A stretch of 64,000 bases of DNA from assembly GCA_035946575.1 (NCBI GenBank), contig DASYZG010000073.1:13545-77544 (forward strand), given 5' to 3'. Shown here one piece after another: positions 43,734 to 52,781 of the stretch. The first letter of the stretch is position 1, and each line of letters starts with the position of its first letter. Under the pieces are notes generated by a model. That model saw only the letters and a program-made list of their open reading frames with translations, made no database searches and was not told where the DNA came from. Source of the DNA: Gp13-AA77 sp035946575. Its GTDB lineage: Bacteria > Acidobacteriota > Terriglobia > UBA7540. The translations under genes and the position numbers were made by a program.

Positions 43734-45044
43734 CTACCACTGTCTCTTTTCCACCCGAGGACGTTCGGCGCGGCTCATGGCTTTGCGCCCGATCGCCGGA
43801 TGCTTCAGCCCGCGCAGCTCGCCGATGTTCTCGACGATTCTTTCGACGGCGTTGGCGACATCGTCGGTATCGGCGCGAGTTCCCAGGAAAATGTGGTGCG
43901 GCAGCCAGATCGCCTCTTCGTACGCGGCGCGTTCGCTGACCGGGCAGCGCACGGACTTGAAGTCCAACGGCTCGCGGTCCCAACTCAAAGCCGGAAAATC
44001 CGTGGACTCGACCGGAAAGAGCGCGCTGCGGTAGACCGGCTCGTAAAACAAGCCGTCGCAGGGAATCCCTTCCATCTCCAGCGCCCCCAGGAAGGCCGCC
44101 CGCGGCACGCCCCCGAAATGCTCGGGCAAATACTTGAAGACGTACTGGTAGGCGGCGATGTCGGTGATCCGCGGATCACGCGTGAGGGTGGCGAGGCCTG
44201 CGATGGCGCTAATCCGGCGCTCGAATCGCTCCATGTTGGCTCGCCGTACCCTGGCCTGGGTGGGCAGCCGGCGAAGCTGGCCCTCGAGCAAGGCAGCCTG
44301 AAATTCTGTCAGGCGGAAATTGAACCCGATGAAGCGGTGCCGGAAGCGGTCGGTGGCGCTGGCGCGTCCGCAATTGGTGTAGGACTGCGCTCGCTCGAAG
44401 CACTCGAGCTTGCTCGTGATGACGGCGCCTCCTTCGCCGGACGTCATCAGCTTGCTGGATTGGAAGCTGAAGCAGCCGAGATCGCCTGATGCGCCGGCGC
44501 CCTTGCCGCGCCAGCGTCCGCCGTGCGCGTGGGCGCAGTCCTCGATCACGGCGAGCTTGTGCTTGTGCGCGATGCGCCCGATCGCGTCCAGGTCGGCGAA
44601 GCACATCCCGAGATGCACTGGCAGCAGCGCGCGCGTGCGCGGCGTGATCGCCGCCTCAATTTCGCGCGGGTCCATGCAGTACGTCTCCGGATCGATATCC
44701 ACGAAGACGGGCACCGCGTTCAGCAGCAAGATCGGGCCAACGGTTCCCTCCCAGGTATATGCGGGAACGATCACCTCGTGGCCGGGCGCGATTCCCGCGG
44801 CCTTGAGCGCAATCTCGATCGCCACCGTGCCATTGGCAACAGCGAGACCGTATTTCGCACCCTGAAAACGCGCAAAGCTCCGGGCGAATCGATCGGCGCG
44901 ATCGTTGGGGAACGGATACCCGCCCCAGTTGCGGGATTCCAAAACCCGCTGCAAGGCTCGCGCGTCCTGACGGTCGTAGACGGGCCAGGCCGGGAACGGC
45001 TGGCGCCGGACCGGACGTCCACCAGTGATGGCAAGTTTTCCCAT
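43734..45044 (-). CDS. DegT/DnrJ/EryC1/StrS-family PLP aminotransferase
   Basis: 436 residues from ATG 45042-45044 (MGKLAITGGRPVRR, a usual start for the family). FQGAKYGLAVANGTVAIEIA, EVIVPAYTWEGTVGPILLLN, AVIEDCAHAHGGRWRGKGAG, and PLP lysine in FSFQSSKLMTSGEGGAVITS. These enzymes aminate keto-sugars for polysaccharide or natural-product synthesis, or act as regulators. No sugar cluster is nearby, so the substrate is unknown. Divergent from the flavoprotein gene, with 94 bp between. Confidence 0.93.
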   Translation of the reverse strand: MGKLAITGGRPVRRQPFPAWPVYDRQDARALQRVLESRNWGGYPFPNDRADRFARSFARFQGAKYGLAVANGTVAIEIALKAAGIAPGHEVIVPAYTWEGTVGPILLLNAVPVFVDIDPETYCMDPREIEAAITPRTRALLPVHLGMCFADLDAIGRIAHKHKLAVIEDCAHAHGGRWRGKGAGASGDLGCFSFQSSKLMTSGEGGAVITSKLECFERAQSYTNCGRASATDRFRHRFIGFNFRLTEFQAALLEGQLRRLPTQARVRRANMERFERRISAIAGLATLTRDPRITDIAAYQYVFKYLPEHFGGVPRAAFLGALEMEGIPCDGLFYEPVYRSALFPVESTDFPALSWDREPLDFKSVRCPVSERAAYEEAIWLPHHIFLGTRADTDDVANAVERIVENIGELRGLKHPAIGRKAMSRAERPRVEKRQW

Positions 45045-45138
45045 CAGACGTGGACTATAACATACTGACGATCTTGCCAGTCCTCTTGCGGCCTCAGGAA
45101 GGCGGCGGTACCGCTGTGCTATCCTGAAATCTTCCGAG

Positions 45139-46350
45139 GTGATTCGTCTGAAGAGCGTAGCCATTATCGGAGGCGGTCCTGCCGGGGCGACTGCTGCAGA
45201 GCGGCTGCTGCGAAGCCGGCCCGGCCTCCAGGTCTCAATCTACGAAGAGCGGCTTGGTTGGGAGAAACCGTGCGGCGGAGGCCTGCCTTACAAGGTTCTG
45301 GACCGTTACCCGTTTCTCCTCGATGCCGCCGAGCCGCACTTCGTGACGCGGGACTGCGAGTTCGTGGCGGGCAACGGCGGTGCCGCGCGCTTCACCATGC
45401 GCCGGCCGCTGGCGATCTATTCGCGCCGGGTGCTGAACGGCCTGTTGCTTGATCGCGCCCGCAACGCCGGCGCCGAGATCGTCGCGGATCGCGTGATCGA
45501 CCTGCAATCAGCGGAGCATGGCTGGGAGCTGCGGACGCGGCAAGGCGGCCGGTACGCCTGCGATCACGTCGTCATCGCGGCCGGCGGCCGAAGCACACTG
45601 CGGAGCCAGTTGGCCTCCCCGTTCAGGCCCGACGATCTGCTGCTGACCTTCGGCTACTACGTTCCAGGGTCCGATGACCTGTTGCGTGTCCAGTTTTTCG
45701 ACGGATTCGAAGGCTACGCCTGGGCGTTTCCCCGCCCCGACCATCTCTCCGTCGGCATCGCCGCCAGCGCACGACGGTCATCCATGGCCGACCTGAAGCA
45801 GCGGCTCCAGGGCTTCATGGATCGGTATGGATACGACAGCAAGGGAGCCCCCGTCTTTAGCCACGTGCTGCCGGTCCTCGGCCGCCGGAGTTGGAAGCAG
45901 ATGAAACTTGCCGGCGCTGGCTGGTCATTGATTGGAGACGCCGCGGGGCTCGCGGATCCGATCACCGGCGAAGGAATTTATTTCGCCATGAGGTCCGGGG
46001 AATTAGCGGCCGAGGCTCTGGCTGATCGTGCCCCGGAAGCCTATCCGCATCGCGTATGGGGCGACTTCGGCAGTCACCTTGCCTTCGGCGCCCTGCTGAC
46101 ACATCGCTTTTATCTCGGGAACTTCCTGGGCCAGCCTTGCACCACACGAATGATCCAGCTGGCGTGCCGCACGACCGCCTTCCGGCATCTGCTTCAGGAC
46201 CTGATTGACGGATTGCAGTCGTACCGGACGCTTGCGCCGCGAGTCTGCTGGACCTTCGTCCGTGCGCTTGGTGAGATGGCCTCCGACTCGTTCCGCGGAT
46301 CCGGGCCCATGGGAACACTAAAGACCGACCCCTCGTTGCCCCCGGACTAA
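45139..46350 (+). CDS. geranylgeranyl-reductase-family flavoprotein
   Basis: 403 residues from GTG 45139. FAD Rossmann motif VAIIGGGPAGATAAERLL at the start, GWEKPCGGGLPYKVLDRYPF (the CGGG motif typical of the family), and LIGDAAGLADPITGEGIYFA for FAD near 275-295. The family saturates isoprenoid side chains (chlorophyll, archaeal lipids, menaquinone) but also includes other monooxygenase-like enzymes. The gene is 17 bp upstream of hemL on the same strand. That neighbourhood suggests tetrapyrrole or quinone modification, but this is only inference. Confidence 0.88.
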   Translation: MIRLKSVAIIGGGPAGATAAERLLRSRPGLQVSIYEERLGWEKPCGGGLPYKVLDRYPFLLDAAEPHFVTRDCEFVAGNGGAARFTMRRPLAIYSRRVLNGLLLDRARNAGAEIVADRVIDLQSAEHGWELRTRQGGRYACDHVVIAAGGRSTLRSQLASPFRPDDLLLTFGYYVPGSDDLLRVQFFDGFEGYAWAFPRPDHLSVGIAASARRSSMADLKQRLQGFMDRYGYDSKGAPVFSHVLPVLGRRSWKQMKLAGAGWSLIGDAAGLADPITGEGIYFAMRSGELAAEALADRAPEAYPHRVWGDFGSHLAFGALLTHRFYLGNFLGQPCTTRMIQLACRTTAFRHLLQDLIDGLQSYRTLAPRVCWTFVRALGEMASDSFRGSGPMGTLKTDPSLPPD

Positions 46351-46367
46351 GCATGTGGGCCGACTCC

Positions 46368-47654
46368 ATGAGTAGATCCCAGCAACTCTTCCAACAAGCT
46401 CTCGCGCGTATACCCGGCGGGGTGAACTCGCCGGTCCGCGCCTTCCGCGCCGTCGGTGGTGATCCTGTGTTCATCGATCGCGGCGATGGATCGCGAATCG
46501 TCAGCGCGGACGGCCAGAGCTACATCGATTACGTGATGTCGTGGGGTCCGCTCATCCTCGGACACGCCCATCCGGAGGTGATCGAAGAGATCACCCGGGT
46601 GGCGCGCGACGGAACCAGCTTCGGCGCCTGCACCGAAGCCGAAGTCAGGCTTGCCGAGCGGATTGCGGAAGCCTTTCCTTCCATCGAGCGCGTCCGATTG
46701 ACGAGTTCCGGCACCGAAGCCACCATGTCAGCCCTGCGGGTGGCCCGCGCCGCCACGGGCCGCGACAAGATTCTGAAGTTTGACGGGTGCTATCACGGCC
46801 ACGCCGACGGTCTTCTGGTGAAGGCGGGTTCCGGTGTGGCCACGCTCGGGCTTCCGGACAGCCCGGGGGTGCCACGCGGCCTGGCCGAGCTGACAATTAC
46901 GATTCCTTTCAATGACCTTTCCGCTCTCGAGCAGGCCTTCGAGGCGCACCGGGGCCAAATCGCGGCGGTCATCGTCGAGCCCGTCGTCGGCAACATGGGC
47001 TGTGTGCCGCCGCGCGCCGGGTTTCTGCAGGCGCTGAGACAGTTCACGGCCGAGCACAACACGATTTTGATTTTTGACGAGGTCATCACCGGATTCCGCA
47101 TCGCACGCGGAGGAGCCCAGGAGCTGTACGGAATCAAGGCCGACATGACGACCCTCGGCAAGATCATCGGCGGCGGCCTGCCTGTGGGCGCGTACGGAGG
47201 CAGGGCGGATCTGATGGACCTTGTAGCTCCTGCGGGTCCCGTCTATCAGGCTGGGACGCTCTCGGGCAATCCGCTCGCCGTGGCCGCCGGGCTCAAAACC
47301 CTGGAGGTCATCTCGCGGCCCCGCTTCTATGAGCATCTGGAAGAGACATCCGCGCAGCTCGAATCCGGACTGGCACGCGGTGCGCGTGCCGCCGGAGTGA
47401 TATTGACCGTCAATCGCGTGGCTTCGATGCTGACCGCGTTCTTCGGTCCGGGGCCGGTGGAGGACTACGCGGCAGCTCGTCGCGCCGACACCGCCAGTTT
47501 TGCCCGATTCTTCCGCGCGCTGCTCGAGCGTGGCTTCTACTGGCCGCCCTCCCAGTTCGAATGTGCAATGGTTTCAGGAGCGCACACTCGCGAGGACATC
47601 GAGCGTACGGTGGATGCCGCAAGCGAAGCGTTCAGGATTTCACAGGAGCGCTGA
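46368..47654 (+). CDS. hemL: glutamate-1-semialdehyde 2,1-aminomutase
   Basis: 428 residues if started at ATG 46368 (an in-frame ATG at 46353 is possible). Standard HemL motifs: QQLFQQALARIPGGVNSPVR, DYVMSWGPLILGHAHPEVIE, FDGCYHGHADGLLVKAGSGV, FDEVITGFRIARGGAQELYG and the PLP lysine in TLGKIIGGGLPVGAYGGRAD. It converts glutamate-1-semialdehyde to 5-aminolevulinate, the first tetrapyrrole precursor in the C5 pathway. The main copy of two HemL-family genes in the window. 17 bp after the flavoprotein gene, so probably co-transcribed. Confidence 0.95.
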   Translation: MSRSQQLFQQALARIPGGVNSPVRAFRAVGGDPVFIDRGDGSRIVSADGQSYIDYVMSWGPLILGHAHPEVIEEITRVARDGTSFGACTEAEVRLAERIAEAFPSIERVRLTSSGTEATMSALRVARAATGRDKILKFDGCYHGHADGLLVKAGSGVATLGLPDSPGVPRGLAELTITIPFNDLSALEQAFEAHRGQIAAVIVEPVVGNMGCVPPRAGFLQALRQFTAEHNTILIFDEVITGFRIARGGAQELYGIKADMTTLGKIIGGGLPVGAYGGRADLMDLVAPAGPVYQAGTLSGNPLAVAAGLKTLEVISRPRFYEHLEETSAQLESGLARGARAAGVILTVNRVASMLTAFFGPGPVEDYAAARRADTASFARFFRALLERGFYWPPSQFECAMVSGAHTREDIERTVDAASEAFRISQER

Positions 47655-47670
47655 CGGCGCGGTTCGCTGG

Positions 47671-47755
47671 TGCCGAAGGGGGGAGTCGAACCCCCACGCT
47701 GTTAAACAGCGGCAGATTTTGAGTCTGCTGCGTCTGCCAGTTCCGCCACTTCGGC
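47671..47755 (-). tRNA. tRNA-Leu (CAA)
   Basis: On the minus strand GCCGAAG pairs with CTTCGGC, the anticodon stem GCAGA/TCTGC encloses CTCAAAA (anticodon CAA), the long variable arm is CGCTGTTTAACAGCG, and the T-loop has GGTTCGACT. Discriminator A, with CCA encoded at 47668-47670. Class II tRNA length (85 nt) fits leucine. Confidence 0.97.
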
Positions 47756-47828
47756 CTGATAATCGAGGCGCGACCTGAGAATAACACGCGGTGTGAACTA
47801 CCATCAACCTCGCGCCGGCTCAGGCCTG

Positions 47829-48566
47829 TCAGTGGCCGGTTATCGAGTCGCGCACCACGCCGTACTGCCCACCCCATTCGTCTGTCATGCGATTGCGAAT
47901 ATCCCAAAGCTCGTGAAAAAACTTGGTGCGCAGCCCTTCATTCAACAGGTCCACGGACCGGCCTTTGAGCGACTTGGCGCCGAGCCCGATGGAGCGATGG
48001 ATCAATTGAATGTGGTGAAAGCGGAACTTCTGGAACTGCTCATCGAATTCCACCAGGGCCTCGGCGATCACGTAAGCGTCGGAGTGCGCATACTCCGAGG
48101 CGTAGATCTTCTCCACCGAGAGTCCGTGCCGATCAAGGTAGCAGCGCTTGAACGATTGCCACAGCAGATGCGGCATCTTCAGCAAGGTGCGGAATCCGGG
48201 TGATTCCTGGCCGCTGCCGTTGCCCAGTTGCAGCCGGATCTCCTGATACTCCTTGGGCGACATGGTCTCGAGCAGCGCCAGTTGATCGGTCATCAGCCGC
48301 TCCACAAGGTGAACGCGCTTGAACAGCGTCAGCACGCGATTGGTGTTTTCCTGCTGGAGATAATCGTCGATGTCGAGCAGCGTACAGCCCATCAGCTTCA
48401 TCCAGAGTTCCTCGACCTGGTGTACGATCTGGAACTGCAGTTCGTCGGCATTGCAGAAATCCTTGAAATCCTTCTGACAGGAGAGCAGCCTGGGCGTGTT
48501 CAAATAAGTTTCATAATCAGACGTCCCTTCCCCGTTCATGATCTGATAAAAATGAGCGCGATCCAT
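47829..48566 (-). CDS. kynA: tryptophan 2,3-dioxygenase
   Basis: 245 residues from ATG 48564-48566, six bases after GGAGG. Family motifs: YETYLNTPRLLSCQKDFKDF, DELQFQIVHQVEELWMKLM, LQLGNGSGQESPGFRTLLKM and the haem-binding region RFHHIQLIHRSIGLG. TDO opens the indole ring of L-tryptophan with O2 to give N-formylkynurenine, starting the kynurenine route. No kynureninase or formamidase gene is nearby, so it is a lone catabolic gene. Shorter than Cupriavidus TDO by about 30 residues at the N-terminus, as in many bacteria. Confidence 0.92.
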   Translation of the reverse strand: MDRAHFYQIMNGEGTSDYETYLNTPRLLSCQKDFKDFCNADELQFQIVHQVEELWMKLMGCTLLDIDDYLQQENTNRVLTLFKRVHLVERLMTDQLALLETMSPKEYQEIRLQLGNGSGQESPGFRTLLKMPHLLWQSFKRCYLDRHGLSVEKIYASEYAHSDAYVIAEALVEFDEQFQKFRFHHIQLIHRSIGLGAKSLKGRSVDLLNEGLRTKFFHELWDIRNRMTDEWGGQYGVVRDSITGH

Positions 48567-48648
48567 CAAGAGCCTCCTGTGCATCCGGCGCCGGAAATGC
48601 GATCAAACCGCCTTCGCGCCTGCCGAGATCGTGCGATGATGAAGCATC

Positions 48649-49605
48649 GTGGCCAAAGACCATCATACCCGCGGCGAACTCTGGGCCCTCGGCTCCGTGC
48701 TCGGCTGGTCGTCCGCCAACATCTTCGACCGCCTCGCCGTGGAGAGCGGCGATCCGCTCGTCGGACCCTTCCTGCGGGGACTCCCCAGCCTTGCCTTGGG
48801 TCTCGTTCTCATGTGGAAGCACAGTACCTGGGGAGAAATTCAGCCCAGATCGATGCGATTCATTGGCCGGCGCGCCATTATGCCCTTCATCTGGGCGGGT
48901 GTGCTTTCAACACTCGGCCTCTTTCTTTATTACTTTGCCATACGCATCGGCGGCGTAATTCTCACCATTCCCATTCTCGAGACCTGGGTCATTTGGGGGA
49001 CGCTGGCCGCCTGGGCGATGCTCGGGGAGCGGCTCAGCGGATCCTTGCTGATCGGCTGGGCGGTAATTGCCCTCGGCCTTGGGTCGCTGATCGCCGGGCA
49101 GCTTCGCGGCCAGCCGCTTTCTCCTTCGTGGTACTGGGCCCTTCCGCTGGGCGCGCTCGCCGCCGTGTCCTACGGTGTCTCCGGCGTCCTCTGGCGCGAC
49201 GGCCAGTTGCGCGGAGCCCATCAGTCCACCGCCATCACGCTGCAATTCGTTTCCAGCGTCGCAGTAGGACTGATCGGCCTGCTCGCCTCCGGTCACGGAC
49301 AAGCGCTCTCGGCGCTGCCCGTGGGCAGCCTTGCTGATTTCATCGGCAGCGGACTCGCTTCCGGCGTGATCGCAATCTATTGCATCTTCACCGCGCTACG
49401 ATTGCTCGAGGTGGCCCGGGTCTATGCAGTCTCTTCGCTCACACCGCTCGTCGCCACGGTTTTTGCCCGCTTCTTTCTGCACGAGGAGCTCAACCTGCTC
49501 GTCTTTGCCGGCGTGGTGATGGTCTGCCTCGGCGTTACGCTCACGCAGTTCTTTCGAAACCGCTCGACCGCGCATCAACGGGAGACGGCTCAGGCGTCGC
49601 GCTGA
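48649..49605 (+). CDS. EamA/DMT-family drug or metabolite transporter
   Basis: 318 residues from GTG 48649, with ten predicted helices in two EamA halves (e.g. FIWAGVLSTLGLFLYYFAIR; VYAVSSLTPLVATVFARFFL). The N-half begins HTRGELWALGSVLGWSSANI and ends each repeat with the usual PILETWVIWGTLAAWAML-type stretch. Members export amino acids, purines or other small molecules. The substrate cannot be told. Convergent with the APC permease gene, with 38 bp between their ends. Confidence 0.9.
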   Translation: MAKDHHTRGELWALGSVLGWSSANIFDRLAVESGDPLVGPFLRGLPSLALGLVLMWKHSTWGEIQPRSMRFIGRRAIMPFIWAGVLSTLGLFLYYFAIRIGGVILTIPILETWVIWGTLAAWAMLGERLSGSLLIGWAVIALGLGSLIAGQLRGQPLSPSWYWALPLGALAAVSYGVSGVLWRDGQLRGAHQSTAITLQFVSSVAVGLIGLLASGHGQALSALPVGSLADFIGSGLASGVIAIYCIFTALRLLEVARVYAVSSLTPLVATVFARFFLHEELNLLVFAGVVMVCLGVTLTQFFRNRSTAHQRETAQASR

Positions 49606-49643
49606 ACGGAGCGCGCTGGATCGCCGGCTGCGAGAGTCGGTCG

Positions 49644-51905
49644 CTACGGCCGTTCCAAACGCCGCGTTTGAATTTCGCGCAGGTGAGCCCGCAGTCTTTC
49701 GAGCGTTTCCGCCTTCTTGCCCTCCCCCAGCTCCTTCTGAAGGTCCTGCAGGGCGAAGTGCACAATGTCATGATGATGGAGGTCACCTCCGACCTCATTG
49801 CTCAGCTCCAGCCAGATCGAGTGAAGCAGATCGATCTCCTTCTGCGTGAGGCGCGGCGCGTGGGGACCCAGGTAGGAGACGTACTCCTTGCCGCCTCCCG
49901 GAGAGCGGATTTCCAAGGTCAGCGGCGGGCGCGGGCTGGAGAGGCGCTCCCAGGCGAGTCCCGCCAGCCGCGCCTCCTCCGCAGCTGACATCTTGGCCGA
50001 CAGGCCCAACACGATGTCGGAAGAAGCAAGCGCCTGGGCCGACCGCAGCACAGCGTCCCAAACCTCGGTCGCAGCCACCAGCACGAGCTTGACACTCTTG
50101 CCGTTCCTCTCGGCAATTTTCAGCGCGTTGGTAAACATCCGCTGCTCGGTGCTGGCAAAGAGGTGCTCGGCGCTCAGTGGATGTTCGCCGGACCCTGCCC
50201 GCATCACCTGGTAGGCATGCAGCACCACAATATCCTGCTTGTGCGCGTCCACGCGCCGCAAAACGTCGTCGAGGTTGTACAGTGTGTTGTAGTCCCGGAT
50301 TGGCACCAGAACGTTGCCGGGCCTGACGCCCACCGTCTCCGGCGCGATGGATTCTCGGCTGTCCAGATGGAACTCATCCAGTTCCGTGCGCGGCGACCCG
50401 CGCCGGTGCGCCACTCGTTCCGAGCTCGTGAAGATCGCAAAGAAAACCAGGGTGAAAGCAACGCCCGAGACGGTGGCAACCTCCTTCGTAAACAGATTGA
50501 TGACCGCTGTGGCGAAGAGCGTGAGAGTAATCAGTGCCAGCCCGATCGGCAATTCAAGACTGTCCAGCTTGAGATTGAAGGGAACGCGAAACTGGCGGGG
50601 GCCGGGCTCGGTGTACCGCAACACGAGCACCGCCAGGCTCTTCATGGCAAAACTCCAGATCACACCAAAGGCATAGGCTTCGCCGAGCAGAATCACGTTG
50701 CCGCGGCTCAGGATGATGGTCAGAAGCTGCAACGCCACGACTAGGTTGATGATCCGGTGCGACGTGCCAAACCGCGGATGCGGATGCCGGAACCAAGGCG
50801 TCAGGACTCCGTCCTCCGAGACGCGGTTGAGCACGCCATTGGATCCGACGATGGCAGTGTTGACCGCCCCCGCCAGGATCATGACGCCCACAACAACCAC
50901 CAGGGCGTGAAATGCGAGGCGCAGGCCCAAGGGCCCCGCAACGTTCATGGCCAGGCCGCCGATCAGGTTGTCGCTGAAACCGAGGCGCGTCGTCTGGTCG
51001 GGGATGATCATAAAAGCGAAGAACGACACCAATGACGTGAACAGCATGCTGTAAACGAAAACCACGAATGCGGTCTTCTTCAAGTTGGGGAGCTTCGGCG
51101 ATTCGATCTCGCGATAGACCTGTGCCAGCGTCTCCAGACCGCTCATGGCCAGCACAGAGTGGCCGAATGCCACGAGAATGCCCACCAATCCGATCATCTC
51201 CGGCAGGCGGCTGTGCAACAGCCAGCCCTCCGCCTCCACAGAAAAGTGCAGGTTGGCAGGCCGGGGCAAGGGGGGCAGGTGGATGCCTCGCAGCCACAAG
51301 GTGTAACCGCACCACCCGATCATCACCACGACCATCACGGTGGTGAACTGCATAATGCGGACGGCTTTTTCGCTCGACTCTCCGATGCCCTTGGTGTTCT
51401 GCCACCAGAAATAGAGCGTCACGCAGGCGGCAAACACCGCGGCCGTAGTGTTCGCCGGAAGCACGACATCGATCCGGGCGTAGTGGAGCAGTTCGTTCAG
51501 GAAGCCCGCCAGGTAAAGACCTGCCGAGACGCCGCTGATCGGTCCCGTCAGAATGTAGTCGAACATCAGGGCGGAAACCGAAAACTTGGCCAGCGTGCCG
51601 CCCATCGCCTCCTTCACCACGCGATAGACGCCGCCGCGCACGAACATGCTGCAGCTCTCCACGTACATCTGGCAGACTGCGTAGGCGAAGAGCATGACCG
51701 CCAGGATGAACCAGGGCGCCGAAGGTCCGATCGCCTTCTCCGCAATGCCGCCGGCGTAATAAGCCGAAGACGCCAGGTCGTTCAACACCACGGCACCCGC
51801 CCTCCAGAAGGAGATAAACGACAGCATCGCAGTGGTGGCGATCACAACCTGCGGGATGCGCGAGTTTTTATCCTGATTGGTTGTGGTGGAACCGGATTTG
51901 GGCAT
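49644..51905 (-). CDS. APC-superfamily permease with long C-terminal cytoplasmic domain
   Basis: 753 residues. The first 510 residues hold about 12 helices of an amino-acid/polyamine/organocation permease (FWRAGAVVLNDLASSAYYAG; GPISGVSAGLYLAGFLNELL; GAVNTAIVGSNGVLNRVSED). Residues about 545-753 form a soluble tail (NVLVPIRDYNTLYNLDDVLR, ADILVVL-type strand IVVLHAYQVM) reminiscent of the universal-stress-protein fold, which often binds nucleotides, then a coiled C-terminus. Such permease-USP fusions are a known class. The tail may sense nucleotide or energy state. The substrate is unknown. Confidence 0.9.
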   Translation of the reverse strand: MPKSGSTTTNQDKNSRIPQVVIATTAMLSFISFWRAGAVVLNDLASSAYYAGGIAEKAIGPSAPWFILAVMLFAYAVCQMYVESCSMFVRGGVYRVVKEAMGGTLAKFSVSALMFDYILTGPISGVSAGLYLAGFLNELLHYARIDVVLPANTTAAVFAACVTLYFWWQNTKGIGESSEKAVRIMQFTTVMVVVMIGWCGYTLWLRGIHLPPLPRPANLHFSVEAEGWLLHSRLPEMIGLVGILVAFGHSVLAMSGLETLAQVYREIESPKLPNLKKTAFVVFVYSMLFTSLVSFFAFMIIPDQTTRLGFSDNLIGGLAMNVAGPLGLRLAFHALVVVVGVMILAGAVNTAIVGSNGVLNRVSEDGVLTPWFRHPHPRFGTSHRIINLVVALQLLTIILSRGNVILLGEAYAFGVIWSFAMKSLAVLVLRYTEPGPRQFRVPFNLKLDSLELPIGLALITLTLFATAVINLFTKEVATVSGVAFTLVFFAIFTSSERVAHRRGSPRTELDEFHLDSRESIAPETVGVRPGNVLVPIRDYNTLYNLDDVLRRVDAHKQDIVVLHAYQVMRAGSGEHPLSAEHLFASTEQRMFTNALKIAERNGKSVKLVLVAATEVWDAVLRSAQALASSDIVLGLSAKMSAAEEARLAGLAWERLSSPRPPLTLEIRSPGGGKEYVSYLGPHAPRLTQKEIDLLHSIWLELSNEVGGDLHHHDIVHFALQDLQKELGEGKKAETLERLRAHLREIQTRRLERP

Positions 51906-51966
51906 GGGGTTCTAATGCAAGGTCATATGATACCTTGAACTCGGCCACCTGAGAAGGTGCCAAGAC

Positions 51967-52707
51967 TTATATCTCGGAACGCACACCCAGTTCGTCCAGA
52001 TGCCGCAGCAGGTCCGCGGGATCCTGATAGACGCGATAGGCGCCGGCTCGATCGAGTTCGTCTTCGCCATAGCCGCCTGACAGGACGCCGACGCCCAAAG
52101 TGTGCGCCCGGCGCGCGGCCAGCATGTCCCAGACACTGTCACCGACCACCACCGCATTCTCGAGCGGCACGTGCAAGCGCTGCGCGGCGGCGATGAAGAG
52201 ATCCGGGTCAGGCTTGGCGTACTCGACCTCGTCCCGCGTGATCACCGGGACAGATGAAGGCAGTTCCAGGTGCTCCAGTGGACGCTGCGCCCCAGAGCGG
52301 TGCCCGCTGGTCGCAATGGCATAAGGTACGCCGCGATCGTGTAGATAGCGGAGCAGGTCGAGCGCGCCCGGCAGCGGCCTGACGTCGTTAACACGCTTGC
52401 GAAATGCCTGCGCGTGCATCTCCTGCAGTCGCTCGGCCTCCTTTTTGCTGATCGCGCGACCCGTCTCGCGCAGCAGCGCGTTCACGAATAGCCCGCCGCT
52501 CATGCCGATCCGCCGGTGGATCCTCCATACCGAGAGCTCGATCCCGCCGCGTTCCAGAGCCTCCCGCCAAGCCAGCACGTGCTGGTACACACTGTCGACC
52601 AGCGTACCGTCCAGGTCAAACAGAAATGCCGGCGTGCGCTCAGAAAAGCCTGATTCATCCCCGCTCGAACCCTTCCTGGTCGGTTTTCGGTTGGATGCCT
52701 TAGCCAT
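51967..52707 (-). CDS. HAD-superfamily phosphatase (Gph/PGMB-like)
   Basis: 246 residues. Motif I FLFDLDGTLVDSV, motif II TSGHRSG (IATSGHRS), motif III with lysine in DEVEYAKPDPDLFIAAAQRL, motif IV VVGDSVWDMLAARRA. A small alpha-helical cap lies between I and II. Hydrolyses a phosphate ester; phosphoglycolate or beta-phosphoglucomutase-like substrates are typical of this subgroup, but none can be named. Basic, low-complexity N-terminal tail (KASNRKPTRKGSSGDESG). Confidence 0.9.
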   Translation of the reverse strand: MAKASNRKPTRKGSSGDESGFSERTPAFLFDLDGTLVDSVYQHVLAWREALERGGIELSVWRIHRRIGMSGGLFVNALLRETGRAISKKEAERLQEMHAQAFRKRVNDVRPLPGALDLLRYLHDRGVPYAIATSGHRSGAQRPLEHLELPSSVPVITRDEVEYAKPDPDLFIAAAQRLHVPLENAVVVGDSVWDMLAARRAHTLGVGVLSGGYGEDELDRAGAYRVYQDPADLLRHLDELGVRSEI

Positions 52708-52781
52708 CGCTTGTCTCCTGCACGGATTTACAAATCAGACCACTTGGCCCCCCGCCACGGCGCGAAAATCATCTCAGCAGG

